DNA from: Phytohabitans suffuscus
GTDB lineage: Bacteria > Actinomycetota > Actinomycetes > Mycobacteriales > Micromonosporaceae
Assembly: GCF_011764565.1 (NCBI RefSeq)
Contig: NZ_AP022871.1
Location: 7,626,320 to 7,690,319 of the forward strand
Reading direction: 5' to 3'
DNA: 64,000 nt
Position numbers and translations under genes: made by a program. Shown in pieces: positions 8,396 through 16,704 of the stretch (position 1 is the stretch's first letter; the number at the start of each line of letters is the position of its first letter). The notes beneath the pieces are model-generated. The model saw only the letters and a list, made by a program, of their open reading frames with translations. It did not search any database and was not told the origin of the DNA.

Positions 8396-9619
8396 CTAGG
8401 CTGGCTGGGCGGCTTTCGGGGTGGCGACGCGCGGGCCCGGGGTGAACCGCACGGGCATGGACGTCGGGCCGACCACCGCCGGCGCTTCCGGGTGGCGGTA
8501 CCAGGCGGTCGGCGCGACCGGTCGGACATCGGGCATCCGCAGCATGAGCGCGGTGAACATGGTGTTGAGCTCGAGCCGGGCGAGGTGGGAGCCCAGGCAG
8601 AAGTGGCGTCCCGCGCCGAAGGTCAGGTGCGGGTTCGGCGAGCGGGTGATGTCGAACGTCTCCGGGTCGGTGAAGACCTCGGGGTCGCGGTTGCCGGCGC
8701 CGTAGTAGCTCACGACCTTCTGGCCCGCCCGGATCCGCTTGCCACCGATCTCGGCGTCGCGGGTGGCGGTGCGGCGCTGGTAGACGATCGGCGGGTCCCA
8801 CCGCAGCATCTCCTCGACGGCGCCCGGCACGCGCGAGACGTCCTCGACCAGCGCGCGGTGCTGGTCCGGATGCGCGAAGAGCCGGGTCATGCCGGTCGAG
8901 ACGAGGTTGCGGGTGGTGTCGCTGCCGGCGCTGACCAGCAGTTGGAAGTCCATCTGGAACTGCAGCTCGTCCATCGGCGTGCCGAGGATCTCGCCGTGCG
9001 CGATCCGGCCCAGTATGCCGCCGGGCGGGGACGCGCCGCGATGGTTCCAGGCGTCGGTGGCGTGCTGGTACATGGTCCGGGTCGCGGCGGCGCCCTCGCC
9101 CTCCAGCGTGCTGCCGCCGCGGGTCAGCACCGCCGCGGCGTCGAAGAGGGCCAGCGACTCCTCGCGGGGCAGGCCGAGCAGGTCGGCGATCACGAAGCTG
9201 GCGAGGCGGCCGGCGATGTCCTCGACGAGGTCGCACTCGCCGTTCTCGATGACGCGGTCGATGATCTCGTCGACCAGCGTCTCCATCGTGTCCCGCGCGG
9301 AACGCACCGGCAGCGCGCCGAACTCGGGGCTCAGGAACCTGCGGTGGTCGGTGTGGTGGGGCGGGTCGGAGAAGATCAGGTGCTTGTGGGTCTCGTCGCC
9401 GACGACGGTGTCGTCGTTGATGACCGTGTTCGGCTCGGAGGAGTACGTCTCCGAGTCGGTCTCGACGGCCTTGATGTCCGCGTGACGGGTCAGCGCCCAG
9501 TAGCCCGTGCCGCCCGCCATCGGCTGCCAGTGGACCGGGTCGGTCTCGCGCAGCCGGCGGTACAGGTGGTACGGCTGGCCGTCGTAGAAGAGCGCCGGGT
9601 CGAGAAGGTCGACGTCCAT
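8396..9619 (-). CDS. Cytochrome P450
   Basis: A 407-residue soluble bacterial class I P450, which hydroxylates a hydrophobic substrate using two electrons from a ferredoxin. The haem-ligand loop is FGAGRHFCLGSHLARLE with Cys341; the I-helix has SAGSDTTRN (D234-T235-T236), and the K-helix ExxR is EEMLR near 270. RDPEVFTDPETF is an intact meander motif. ATG 9619 is chosen because it is preceded by GGGAG and matches the usual N-terminal length; in-frame upstream codons have no ribosome-binding site. It is divergent from an aldehyde dehydrogenase across about 120 bp. No ferredoxin is adjacent. Substrate unknown. Confidence 0.93.
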   Translation of the reverse strand: MDVDLLDPALFYDGQPYHLYRRLRETDPVHWQPMAGGTGYWALTRHADIKAVETDSETYSSEPNTVINDDTVVGDETHKHLIFSDPPHHTDHRRFLSPEFGALPVRSARDTMETLVDEIIDRVIENGECDLVEDIAGRLASFVIADLLGLPREESLALFDAAAVLTRGGSTLEGEGAAATRTMYQHATDAWNHRGASPPGGILGRIAHGEILGTPMDELQFQMDFQLLVSAGSDTTRNLVSTGMTRLFAHPDQHRALVEDVSRVPGAVEEMLRWDPPIVYQRRTATRDAEIGGKRIRAGQKVVSYYGAGNRDPEVFTDPETFDITRSPNPHLTFGAGRHFCLGSHLARLELNTMFTALMLRMPDVRPVAPTAWYRHPEAPAVVGPTSMPVRFTPGPRVATPKAAQPA

Positions 9620-9740
9620 GGACAGCTCCCGCGGTAGGGGTCCCGGTACTGGTCCTGCTATGAGGTTACACAAGAAGAATGATGGTGCAATACTGTTCAC
9701 ATACATGATGGCCTGAGTCGAAGGCACCCGGGAGGACCAC
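9620..9740. promoter_or_regulatory. Divergent promoter region, P450 / aldehyde dehydrogenase
   Basis: An AT-rich stretch at about 9658-9705 (GAGGTTACACAAGAAGAATG, then GGTGCAATACTGTTCACATA) lies between the two starts and should hold both promoters. GGGAGGA sits just before the ATG at 9741. Confidence 0.4.
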
Positions 9741-11126
9741 ATGACCGCACCGACCGCGCAGCGCACCTACCGGACGGTGAACCCCGCGACCGGAGAGCTC
9801 GTGCGCGAGTGGGACTTCCTCGACGACGCGGCGCTCGAAGCGCGGCTCGCGGCGGCGCACCGGGCCTTCCGCGAGTGGCGCGAGGTGCCCGTCGAGGAGA
9901 AGGCGGCCCTGTTCGTCCGGATCGCCGACCTCATCGAGTCCAACCTCGACCGGCTCGCCCGCCAGACGACCCTGGAGATGGGCAAGGTGCTGCCGCACTC
10001 GCTGGGTGAGGGCGGCGGGGCCGTCGCGATGTTCCGCTACTACGCCAAGCACGGCGCCGACCTGCTCGCCGACGAGGAGGTCGAGGTCGGCGGTTTCTCG
10101 AAGATGGTCGTGCGCCGGGAGCCGGTGGGCGTGGTCCTGGGCGTCGAGCCGTGGAACGCGCCGCTGTTCCAGGCCATGCGCGCCACCGCCCCGAACCTCA
10201 TGCTCGGCAACACCGTGATGGTCAAGCCGGCCGAGATCTGCGCCGGCTCGACGCTGATGTTCGACGAGCTGTTCCGCGAGGCCGGGTTCCCGGAAGGCGC
10301 CTACCAGACCATCCTGGTCTCGACCGACCAGGTCTCGACCCTGATCGCGGACGACCGGGTCCGGGCGGTGACGCTGACCGGCTCGGACCGGGCCGGGTCG
10401 ATCGTGGGGGAGCAGGCGAGCCGCCACATCAAGCCGGTCGTGCTGGAGCTCGGCGGCTCCGACGCGTTCATCGTGCTGGACTCCGCGGACGTCGCCCGGG
10501 CGGCCGGCACCGCGGCGACGTGCCGGCTGCTGCTGGGCGGGCAGGCGTGCGCGCTGCCGAAGCGGTTGATCGTCACCGAGGGCGTGGCCGACGAGTTCAC
10601 GGCCGCGTTCGTCGCGCTCTTCACCGACCAGGTGATCGGCGACCCGTTCGACCCGGCGACGACCCTCGGTCCCATGTCCAGCGAGGCCGCGGCCGACCTG
10701 CTCCAGGCGCAGTACGACGACGCCGTCGCCAAGGGCGCCACGGTGCTGGCCGCCGGCGGGCGGATGGACGGGCCGGGCGCGTTCTTCCGCCCCGCGGTGC
10801 TCACCGGCATCACCCCGGGGATGCGGGTCTACCGGGAAGAGGCGTTCGGGCCGCTCGGGCTGATCTTCCGGGTGCCCGACGCCGACGCGGCGGTCGAGCT
10901 GGCCAACGACAACCAGTACGGCCTCGGCGGCGCGGTCTTCGGCGAGCCGGAGGAGGCCCGCGCGGTGGCCCGGCGGCTGGACACGGGCGGGGTCGGCGTC
11001 AACGGCTTCCTCGGGTCTCCGGTCGAGATCCCGTTCGGCGGCACCAAGCGCTCCGGCGTGGGCCGGGAGCTGGGTCGCAGCGGCATGGACCAGTTCGCCA
11101 ACATCAAGACCTACGGGTACGCCTAG
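9741..11126 (+). CDS. Aldehyde dehydrogenase, succinate-semialdehyde dehydrogenase-like
   Basis: A 461-residue NAD(P)+-dependent aldehyde dehydrogenase of the shorter, GabD-like class. Motifs: GVEPWNAPLFQAMRA, NTVMVKPAEICAGST, the cofactor loop LTGSDRAGSIVG, catalytic-Glu segment VLELGGSDAFIVLDSADV, nucleophile Cys in GGQACALPKRLIV, and REEAFGPLGLIFRV. The ATG at 9741 has GGGAGGA upstream. It is divergent from a P450, which fits oxidation of an aldehyde made from a P450-generated alcohol. The name reflects sequence class only; the substrate need not be succinate semialdehyde. Confidence 0.9.
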   Translation: MTAPTAQRTYRTVNPATGELVREWDFLDDAALEARLAAAHRAFREWREVPVEEKAALFVRIADLIESNLDRLARQTTLEMGKVLPHSLGEGGGAVAMFRYYAKHGADLLADEEVEVGGFSKMVVRREPVGVVLGVEPWNAPLFQAMRATAPNLMLGNTVMVKPAEICAGSTLMFDELFREAGFPEGAYQTILVSTDQVSTLIADDRVRAVTLTGSDRAGSIVGEQASRHIKPVVLELGGSDAFIVLDSADVARAAGTAATCRLLLGGQACALPKRLIVTEGVADEFTAAFVALFTDQVIGDPFDPATTLGPMSSEAAADLLQAQYDDAVAKGATVLAAGGRMDGPGAFFRPAVLTGITPGMRVYREEAFGPLGLIFRVPDADAAVELANDNQYGLGGAVFGEPEEARAVARRLDTGGVGVNGFLGSPVEIPFGGTKRSGVGRELGRSGMDQFANIKTYGYA

Positions 11127-11187
11127 GGGGCGGCGGCTGAGCGCGGAGGCAAGTTCCCGTTGACTCCACCCCTCGCGCCTTACATGA

Positions 11188-11207
11188 TTGGACGATAATT
11201 AGTCCAA
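11188..11207. promoter_or_regulatory. Inverted repeat upstream of the Liv operon
   Basis: TTGGACGATAATTAGTCCAA has perfect 6-bp arms around an 8-bp AT-rich centre, about 90 bp before the transporter start. It looks like a dimeric repressor operator overlapping a promoter. The rest of 11127-11298 shows nothing else. Confidence 0.55.
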
Positions 11208-11298
11208 GGTTGTCTTCGTGAGAAGGACGTAACTCGCCCCCGACGGCCGTCCGGAGCGGTGCTCTCGGGGCCGCGCTCAGTCGACCCCGAGGTACATC

Positions 11299-14001
11299 GT
11301 GAACACAATCCTGCCCTTCATCATCGCCGGCCTGGTCACGGGCTCGGTCCTCGGCCTCGCCGGCACCGGCCTGGTCCTGACCTTCAAGACGTCCGGCATC
11401 TTCAACATCGGTCACGGGGCGATCGCGGCGGCCGCGGCGTTCCTGTTCTACTGGCTGCACATCGAGCACGATTGGCCGTGGTGGGCGGCCGGCGTCGTCG
11501 CGGTGTTCCTCTTCGGTCCGCTGACCGGCCTGGTGATGTCGGCGGTCAGCCTCAGGTTGAGCAACCAGCGGGCGGCCATGAAGGTGGTCGCCACGGTGGG
11601 CATCGTGCTGCTGGTGCAGGGGCTCTCCACGGTCAAGTTCGGCTACAACGCCCTGCGCCCGCCGCAGTTCCTGCCGGGCGGCACCAGGATCCACCGCATC
11701 TGGGGCGTGAACGTCACCCAGTCGCAGCTGATCATCATCGCGATCTCGCTGGTCGCCGTCGGGGTGCTCTACTACTTCTTCCGGGTCAGCCGCACCGGCC
11801 TCGCGATGCGCGCCGTCGTCAACGACCCGGACCTGGTCGCGCTGCACGGGACCAGCCCGCAGGCGGTACAGCGCCTGTCGTGGTCGATCGGCGCGACGTT
11901 CGCGGCCCTGTCGGGCGTACTGATCTCGCCGTTCGTCGGCATCGACGCGGTGACGATGACGTTCCTGGTCGTGTCGGCCTTCGGCGCCGCGGCGATCGGC
12001 GGCTTCTCCAGCATCCCGCTGACCTATCTCGGCGCGCTGGTCATCGGCGTGGCGACGAACCTGATCACCAAGTACGCCGTCGACGTGAGCCAGCTGCAGG
12101 GCGTGGCCGCGGCGCTCCCGCTGCTCGTACTGCTGGTCGCCCTGCTCGTGATCCCGAAACGCAGGCTCGACCCGCCCGCCCGTGCCGAACAGCAGCCGAA
12201 GATCCCGTACCACGGGCCGCCGAGCACGCGGATCGTCGCCGGCGCCGTCGTGCTCGCCTTCCTGCTGCTGGCTCCGCAGATCTTCGCCGGCAGCCTGACG
12301 CACCTGACGGTCGGCCTGACCCAGGCGATCGTGCTCCTGTCGCTCGGGCTCCTCGTGCGCACCGCGGGCATGGTCTCGCTGTGCCAGGCCATCTTCGCCG
12401 CCATCGGAGCGGTGACCTTCGCCCAGCTCAGTGAGCGGCTCGACCTGCCCTGGGTGGTCGGCGTGCTCCTGGCCGCACTCGTCGTGGTACCCGTCGCCGC
12501 GCTGCTGGCGCTCCCGGCGATCCGGTTGCAGGGACTGTTCCTGGCGCTCGCCACGCTGGGCTTCGGCCTCTCGGTGGAAGGGTGGCTCTACACCAAGGAC
12601 TGGTTCTTCGGCACCACCGGCACCGGCCGGCCGATGCCCAGACCCGGCGGGATGGAGAGCGGCGAGCGCTACTACTACGTCGTCCTGGCCTTCTTCGCGG
12701 TCGCCGCGCTCGTCATGGTGATGATCCACCAGAGCCGCCTGGGGCGGATGCTGCGCGGACTCTCCGAGGCACCGCTCGCCGTCCGGACGCTCGGCCTCAA
12801 CGCCAACCTGCTCCGGATGATCGTCTTCTGTATCGCCGGCTACATCGCGGGCGTGGGCGGCGTCCTCTACGGCTCCACGGTCAACTACGTGGTGCTGGGC
12901 GACGGCTACTTCGCCGCCTACTACTCGCTCGTACTGGTGGCCACGCTCGCGCTGATGCCGTTCCGCGAGCCGTGGTACTCCGTGGTCGCGGTCATCGCCG
13001 CGCTCATCCCCGCCTACTGGCACAGCGTCAACTCGACCTCGTGGCTCAACGTGATCTTCGGCTTCTTCGCGGTGCTGATCGCCACCCAGGGCGGTGCGGA
13101 CACCCTGCCGCGGCGGGCGCGCGACTTCATCGACCGGCACTTCCGCCGCAAGGCGTCGGCCCCGGCGGTCCAGGTGGCCGACGACCCGTGGCGGCTCCCG
13201 GCGCACGCCACCGGCCTGGAGGTGCGCGACCTGACGATCCGCTACGGCGGGCGCACGGCACTGGACAAGGTCTCCCTGAAAGCTCCGGTCGGCCAGATCA
13301 CCGGCCTGATCGGACCCAACGGTGCCGGCAAGACCACCCTGTTCAACGCGGCCAGCGGGCTGCTGACGCCCTCCACCGGGCAGGTCTTCCTGCACGGCAG
13401 CGACGTCACGCAGCTGAACGCCGCCGCCCGGGGCCGGCGCGGCCTGGGCCGCACCTTCCAGCTGATGCAGCTGGCCGACTCGCTGACCGTGGGCCAGAAC
13501 GTCGCGCTCGGCGTCGAGTCGGGGCTGGCCGGCTCCAACCTGCGCGGCCAGCTGGTCGCCTCGCGCGCCGAGCGCCGGGCGACGCTCGCCGCCGCCGAGT
13601 ACGCGATGGAGCTCTGCGGCATCGCCGACCTGCGCGACCTGCGGGCCGGGGCGCTCTCGACCGGCCAGCGCCGGCTCGTGGAGCTGGCCCGGTGCCTGAG
13701 CGGACCGTTCGACGTGCTCCTGCTCGACGAACCCTCCTCCGGCCTCGACTCGGTCGAGACGGCCAGGTTCGGCGAGACCCTGCTCAACGTGGTCGAGAAC
13801 CGCCGCTGCGGCATCCTGCTCGTGGAGCACGACATGGCCCTGGTGCTGCGGGTCAGCACCGACATCCACGTCCTGGACTTCGGCAGGCTGCTGTTCCACG
13901 GCACGCCGGCGCAGGTCCGCAACAGCCCGGTCGTCCAGGCCGCCTACCTCGGCTCCGCCACGGAGACCGCCGAGGAGCTCATCGAGGAGGTCGTGCGATG
14001 A
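11299..14001 (+). CDS. Fused LivH-LivM-LivG branched-chain-type ABC transporter
   Basis: A 900-residue fusion of both membrane permeases and one ATPase of a LIV-type importer. Residues 1-290 are LivH-like (TGLVLTFKTSGIFNIGHGAI, several membrane segments), about 305-600 LivM-like (GLLVRTAGMVSLCQAIFAAIG, further membrane segments), and about 639-900 LivG-like. The ATPase has Walker A GPNGAGKTT near residue 672, Walker B DVLLLDEPSSGLD, H-loop VEHDMAL, and a non-standard signature LSTGQRR instead of LSGGQ. These subunits are usually encoded by three genes. The GTG start overlaps an AACACAA motif at 11302-11308. LivF follows with a 4-bp overlap, and the binding protein is encoded 2.7 kb downstream. 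In actinobacterial catabolic clusters such systems often import aromatic or carboxylate substrates rather than amino acids. Confidence 0.93.
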   Translation: MNTILPFIIAGLVTGSVLGLAGTGLVLTFKTSGIFNIGHGAIAAAAAFLFYWLHIEHDWPWWAAGVVAVFLFGPLTGLVMSAVSLRLSNQRAAMKVVATVGIVLLVQGLSTVKFGYNALRPPQFLPGGTRIHRIWGVNVTQSQLIIIAISLVAVGVLYYFFRVSRTGLAMRAVVNDPDLVALHGTSPQAVQRLSWSIGATFAALSGVLISPFVGIDAVTMTFLVVSAFGAAAIGGFSSIPLTYLGALVIGVATNLITKYAVDVSQLQGVAAALPLLVLLVALLVIPKRRLDPPARAEQQPKIPYHGPPSTRIVAGAVVLAFLLLAPQIFAGSLTHLTVGLTQAIVLLSLGLLVRTAGMVSLCQAIFAAIGAVTFAQLSERLDLPWVVGVLLAALVVVPVAALLALPAIRLQGLFLALATLGFGLSVEGWLYTKDWFFGTTGTGRPMPRPGGMESGERYYYVVLAFFAVAALVMVMIHQSRLGRMLRGLSEAPLAVRTLGLNANLLRMIVFCIAGYIAGVGGVLYGSTVNYVVLGDGYFAAYYSLVLVATLALMPFREPWYSVVAVIAALIPAYWHSVNSTSWLNVIFGFFAVLIATQGGADTLPRRARDFIDRHFRRKASAPAVQVADDPWRLPAHATGLEVRDLTIRYGGRTALDKVSLKAPVGQITGLIGPNGAGKTTLFNAASGLLTPSTGQVFLHGSDVTQLNAAARGRRGLGRTFQLMQLADSLTVGQNVALGVESGLAGSNLRGQLVASRAERRATLAAAEYAMELCGIADLRDLRAGALSTGQRRLVELARCLSGPFDVLLLDEPSSGLDSVETARFGETLLNVVENRRCGILLVEHDMALVLRVSTDIHVLDFGRLLFHGTPAQVRNSPVVQAAYLGSATETAEELIEEVVR

Positions 14002-14753
14002 CGGACCAGCGGACCGCGGCAGCCATGGGCACGGTCGCGACGGCCGAGGCTCCAGCCCTCGAACTGCGGGGCGTGAGCGCGAGCTACGGCCAGACGGCGG
14101 TGCTCCGCGACGTGTCGCTACGGGTCGCGCCCGGCTCGGTGACCGCGCTGATCGGACCGAACGGGGCCGGCAAGACCACCTCCCTGCGGGTGGCGTCCGG
14201 GCTGATGAGGCCCTCGTCGGGCCAGGTCCTGCTGTACGGCACCGACGTCACCCGCCGCCCGCCCGCACGCCGCGCGAAGGGCGGGCTCTGCCACGTCCCG
14301 GAAGGGCGCGGCGTCTACCGCAACCTCACCGTGCGGGAGAACCTGCTCATGCAGTCGGCCTCCGGCGACCCGGGGGAGACCATCGACATCGCCACCGGCG
14401 TCTTCCCGCGGCTGGGCGAGCGGCTGTCGCAGAAGGCGGGCACCCTGTCCGGCGGCGAGCAGCAGATGCTGGCGCTCTCCGCGGCGTACGTGGCCGAGCC
14501 GAGCGTCGTGCTCGTCGACGAGCCGTCCCTCGGCCTCGCCCCGATCATCGTCGACACCGTCTTCGAGTTCCTCAAGACCCTGCGCACCAAGGGCGTCGCC
14601 CTGCTCTGCGTCGACCAGTACGCCCTGCGCACGCTGGCCATCGCCGACCACGCCTACGTCCTGCGCCGCGGCGAGATCGTCTACGACGGCGCGGCGGCGG
14701 GGCTGGTCGAGGACAACATGTTCGAGAAGTACATCGGCGAGGGAACACACTAG
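13998..14753 (+). CDS. livF: Branched-chain-type ABC transporter ATPase LivF
   Basis: A 251-residue ATP-binding subunit of a LIV-type importer. Walker A GPNGAGKTT, signature LSGGEQQML, Walker B VVLVDEPSLGLAP and the LivF-typical CHVPEGRGVYRNLTVREN are all present; VDQYALRTL occupies the H-loop region, with Gln replacing the usual His. The ATG at 13998 overlaps the TGA of the fused LivHMG gene, so the two are translationally coupled. Immediately after its TAG stop the sequence continues as a fragment of a different ABC ATPase, marking a recombination junction. Confidence 0.93.
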   Translation: MTDQRTAAAMGTVATAEAPALELRGVSASYGQTAVLRDVSLRVAPGSVTALIGPNGAGKTTSLRVASGLMRPSSGQVLLYGTDVTRRPPARRAKGGLCHVPEGRGVYRNLTVRENLLMQSASGDPGETIDIATGVFPRLGERLSQKAGTLSGGEQQMLALSAAYVAEPSVVLVDEPSLGLAPIIVDTVFEFLKTLRTKGVALLCVDQYALRTLAIADHAYVLRRGEIVYDGAAAGLVEDNMFEKYIGEGTH

Positions 14754-14877
14754 AGACCGTCATCCTCGACGAGCTGGACCTGCAGGTGCCCGGTGGGACG
14801 GTGCTCATGGCCAGCCATGACACGGGGTTTCTCGACCAGGTCGGGTGTACGACCATCCGCTTGGGTAGGAGCGATCG
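14753..14877 (+). pseudogene. 3' remnant of an unrelated ABC ATPase gene
   Basis: About 40 codons in the frame starting at 14753 read ETVILDELDL, then PGGTVLMASHDTGFLDQV, which resembles the region after Walker B and the H-loop of an ABC ATPase. No start, Walker A or signature precedes it, because livF ends here. It is next to an ABC-type permease whose GTG start overlaps the end of the fragment, so it is probably the broken ATPase partner of that permease. Confidence 0.6.
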
Positions 14878-15972
14878 GTGGTGCTGGGCACCACCCGGGC
14901 GCCGACCGAGGTGTCGTGGGTCGCGGCGAAGGATGTCCGACGCTGGATCCGGAGCCGGCAGATCGCGGCGAACGGCCGGCTCGACCCGGGCGTCGTCTAC
15001 TCGGTGCTGCTCGCCGTTGGGATGGCCGTCGCGCTCCTGCACGCCCCGATCGTGGCCGCTATCTGGCCGGGGACGCCTCCGGACGGCTCCGGCCTGCAGC
15101 TTGAGGTGCTGGCCGGTGTGGGACTGGTGTGGGCGGCGCTGTACAGCGTCCTACGCCGGCTCGGTCCCCTGACAGTCAGCCGCAGCGCCGCGACCTGGCT
15201 GCTGCCGGCTCCAGTATCGCGACGGATGTTGTTGACCCCGTCGCTGTCGCTGGCGATCGCTGCGTCCGCGGTGATCGGAGCGGTGACCGGGCTGGCGGTG
15301 CTCGGCCACGCCGCGACCCGGCCTGTGCCGGCCGCGTCGGTGTTCGCCAGCGTGAGCTTCGGCGCGGCCGGGGCGATCGCCGTAGCGCTGCTGGCGCTGC
15401 TCTGCCAGCGCTGGCCCGCGGTGGCTCGGCTGCTGGATGCGTCGGGCGGAGCCGTCGTTTGTGGACTCTTGACGGTCGCCACCGTCGGCGCGGCCGGCGT
15501 GCCCACGGAATCCACGCACAGCGAGGCCCGGAGCGCGGCTCTGCTGCGGCTGCTCGGCCTGTCCGGGCGGCGGGTGGTCGCCCAGCGCTTGGTCGTCCCC
15601 AGCGTGCTCGGCGCGCTGTGGTGCGCCGCCGTGATGGTCGCCCTGCAGGCCGTCGGGCTTCTGCGGGGTCCATGGTGGGCGTTGGGCCTCGTCGCCGGTC
15701 CGGCGGTCGCCGTTGCGGCAGTGCAGCGGGCGAAGGCCAGCGCCGCCAGCATCGCCAACGTGCTGATCGATACACCGTTGGGCGCCTTCCCGGCAGGCAC
15801 GCTGCTGTGGCTACTCAACGGCTTGGACGTGCTGGCGGTGCTGAGCCTTCCGCTCTCGGTCGGCCTGGCCAGCCACGGCACAGGGGAGGCGCTTAGCTGG
15901 ACCTGGGTGGCACTGCAAGGGTTCGCCTCCGCTGCCGGTTGCGCGGTCATGGTCCGTTGGTCCAAGACCTGA
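14878..15972 (+). CDS. Membrane protein, ABC-2/DUF6297-like permease
   Basis: A 364-residue protein with several hydrophobic segments, for example VYSVLLAVGMAVALLHAPIV, AASAVIGAVTGLAVLGHAAT and AGAIAVALLALLCQ, and no enzyme motif. The shape and the TWLLPAPVSRRMLL segment resemble permeases of poorly characterised actinobacterial ABC exporters (DUF6297-like). Its ATPase partner immediately upstream survives only as a fragment, so the exporter may be non-functional. An HTH regulator follows. Unlike its neighbours it has no catabolic link and looks like residue of an older locus interrupted by the Liv operon. Confidence 0.6.
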   Translation: MVLGTTRAPTEVSWVAAKDVRRWIRSRQIAANGRLDPGVVYSVLLAVGMAVALLHAPIVAAIWPGTPPDGSGLQLEVLAGVGLVWAALYSVLRRLGPLTVSRSAATWLLPAPVSRRMLLTPSLSLAIAASAVIGAVTGLAVLGHAATRPVPAASVFASVSFGAAGAIAVALLALLCQRWPAVARLLDASGGAVVCGLLTVATVGAAGVPTESTHSEARSAALLRLLGLSGRRVVAQRLVVPSVLGALWCAAVMVALQAVGLLRGPWWALGLVAGPAVAVAAVQRAKASAASIANVLIDTPLGAFPAGTLLWLLNGLDVLAVLSLPLSVGLASHGTGEALSWTWVALQGFASAAGCAVMVRWSKT

Positions 15973-16010
15973 ACTGCGTTGTAGCTTCGTCAAGCGATGC
16001 TCTACGCTGC

Positions 16011-16024
16011 TCCGTATTTACGGA
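16011..16024. promoter_or_regulatory. Palindrome upstream of HTH regulator
   Basis: TCCGTATTTACGGA is a perfect inverted repeat with 6-bp arms and a 2-bp centre, 20 bp before the regulator start. It is a candidate autoregulatory operator. Confidence 0.45.
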
Positions 16025-16044
16025 ACGGCATAGAAGGACGGGCC

Positions 16045-16586
16045 ATGAGCGACAACCGGTTCGATGAGCTTGAGCGACGGATCGCCCGCCTGGAGAGCCG
16101 GATCGACGGCGGAGCTGCGTCGGGGCGTACCGCGCGAGGTGCGAATCCGCTGATGGGGGTGCTGCATGACTGGCGCCGCGAGGCTGAGGAGCAGTCCCTG
16201 CCCGGGACGGTAGGTTACGCGGGGTACGTGGCCGGCAGGGAACTGCTCTGGGCCAGGCAGGTACCACTCGTCGAGCTATTGTCGGCCGACTGGGGGCCGG
16301 CGGCCGGCATCCTGGAGTCCCTCGGCAGCCAGCCGCGGCTGGCGTTGCTCGGGGCGCTCCTCCGCGAGGGTCGCCGCACCAACGTCGACCTTCAGGAGGC
16401 GCTCGGTGCCAACCAGCCGGATACGACCACCGGCCAGCTTTACCACCACCTCCGGGCGTTGCAGGGGCGAGGCTGATCGCCCAGAAGCGGCGTGGCGAGT
16501 ACGAGCTCGTACCCCAAGCGGTGATCCCGATCCTGACTATCCTCGCCGCCGCGATGAATGTTGCGACCGACTCTCCGATGCTGTGA
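16045..16586 (+). CDS. Winged-helix (ArsR-like) regulator, apparent frameshift
   Basis: About 180 residues when corrected. The N-terminus DELERRIARLESRIDG is a short coiled coil. The C-terminal half has LESLGSQPRLALLGALLREG, then NVDLQEALG and TTGQLYHHLRALQ, which is a winged-helix DNA-binding domain of ArsR/PadR type. One G is missing from the G4 run 16464-16467; restoring it continues the domain as LIAQKRRGEYELVPQAVIPI to the stop at 16586. The ATG at 16045 follows AGAAGGA. A palindrome lies just upstream. It probably regulates the adjacent permease locus rather than catabolism. Confidence 0.7.
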
Positions 16587-16634
16587 CCGCCGATCAGGCG
16601 TGGCGAGCCCGCCGTGGTTCTCCCCGCCATCAGG

Positions 16635-16671
16635 GCTCCCCTCGTGCCGGTTCTCACGACTCGAGGGGAGC
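16635..16671. terminator. Hairpin between convergent genes
   Basis: GCTCCCCTCG (16635-16644) pairs with CGAGGGGAGC (16662-16671), a 10-bp GC-rich stem extendable by a few pairs with a 17-nt loop. It sits between the regulator stop (16586) and the binding-protein stop (16705), so it may serve both directions. Confidence 0.6.
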
Positions 16672-16704
16672 TCCGATCACGGGCTTGTGCGGGAGACAGG
16701 ACGG

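Noticed and set aside
11104..13899. Very long open frame antisense to the Liv transporter genes
   Set aside because: It is rich in Arg, Gly, Ala and His with no motif, and mirrors a strongly supported gene; a normal by-product of high GC content.
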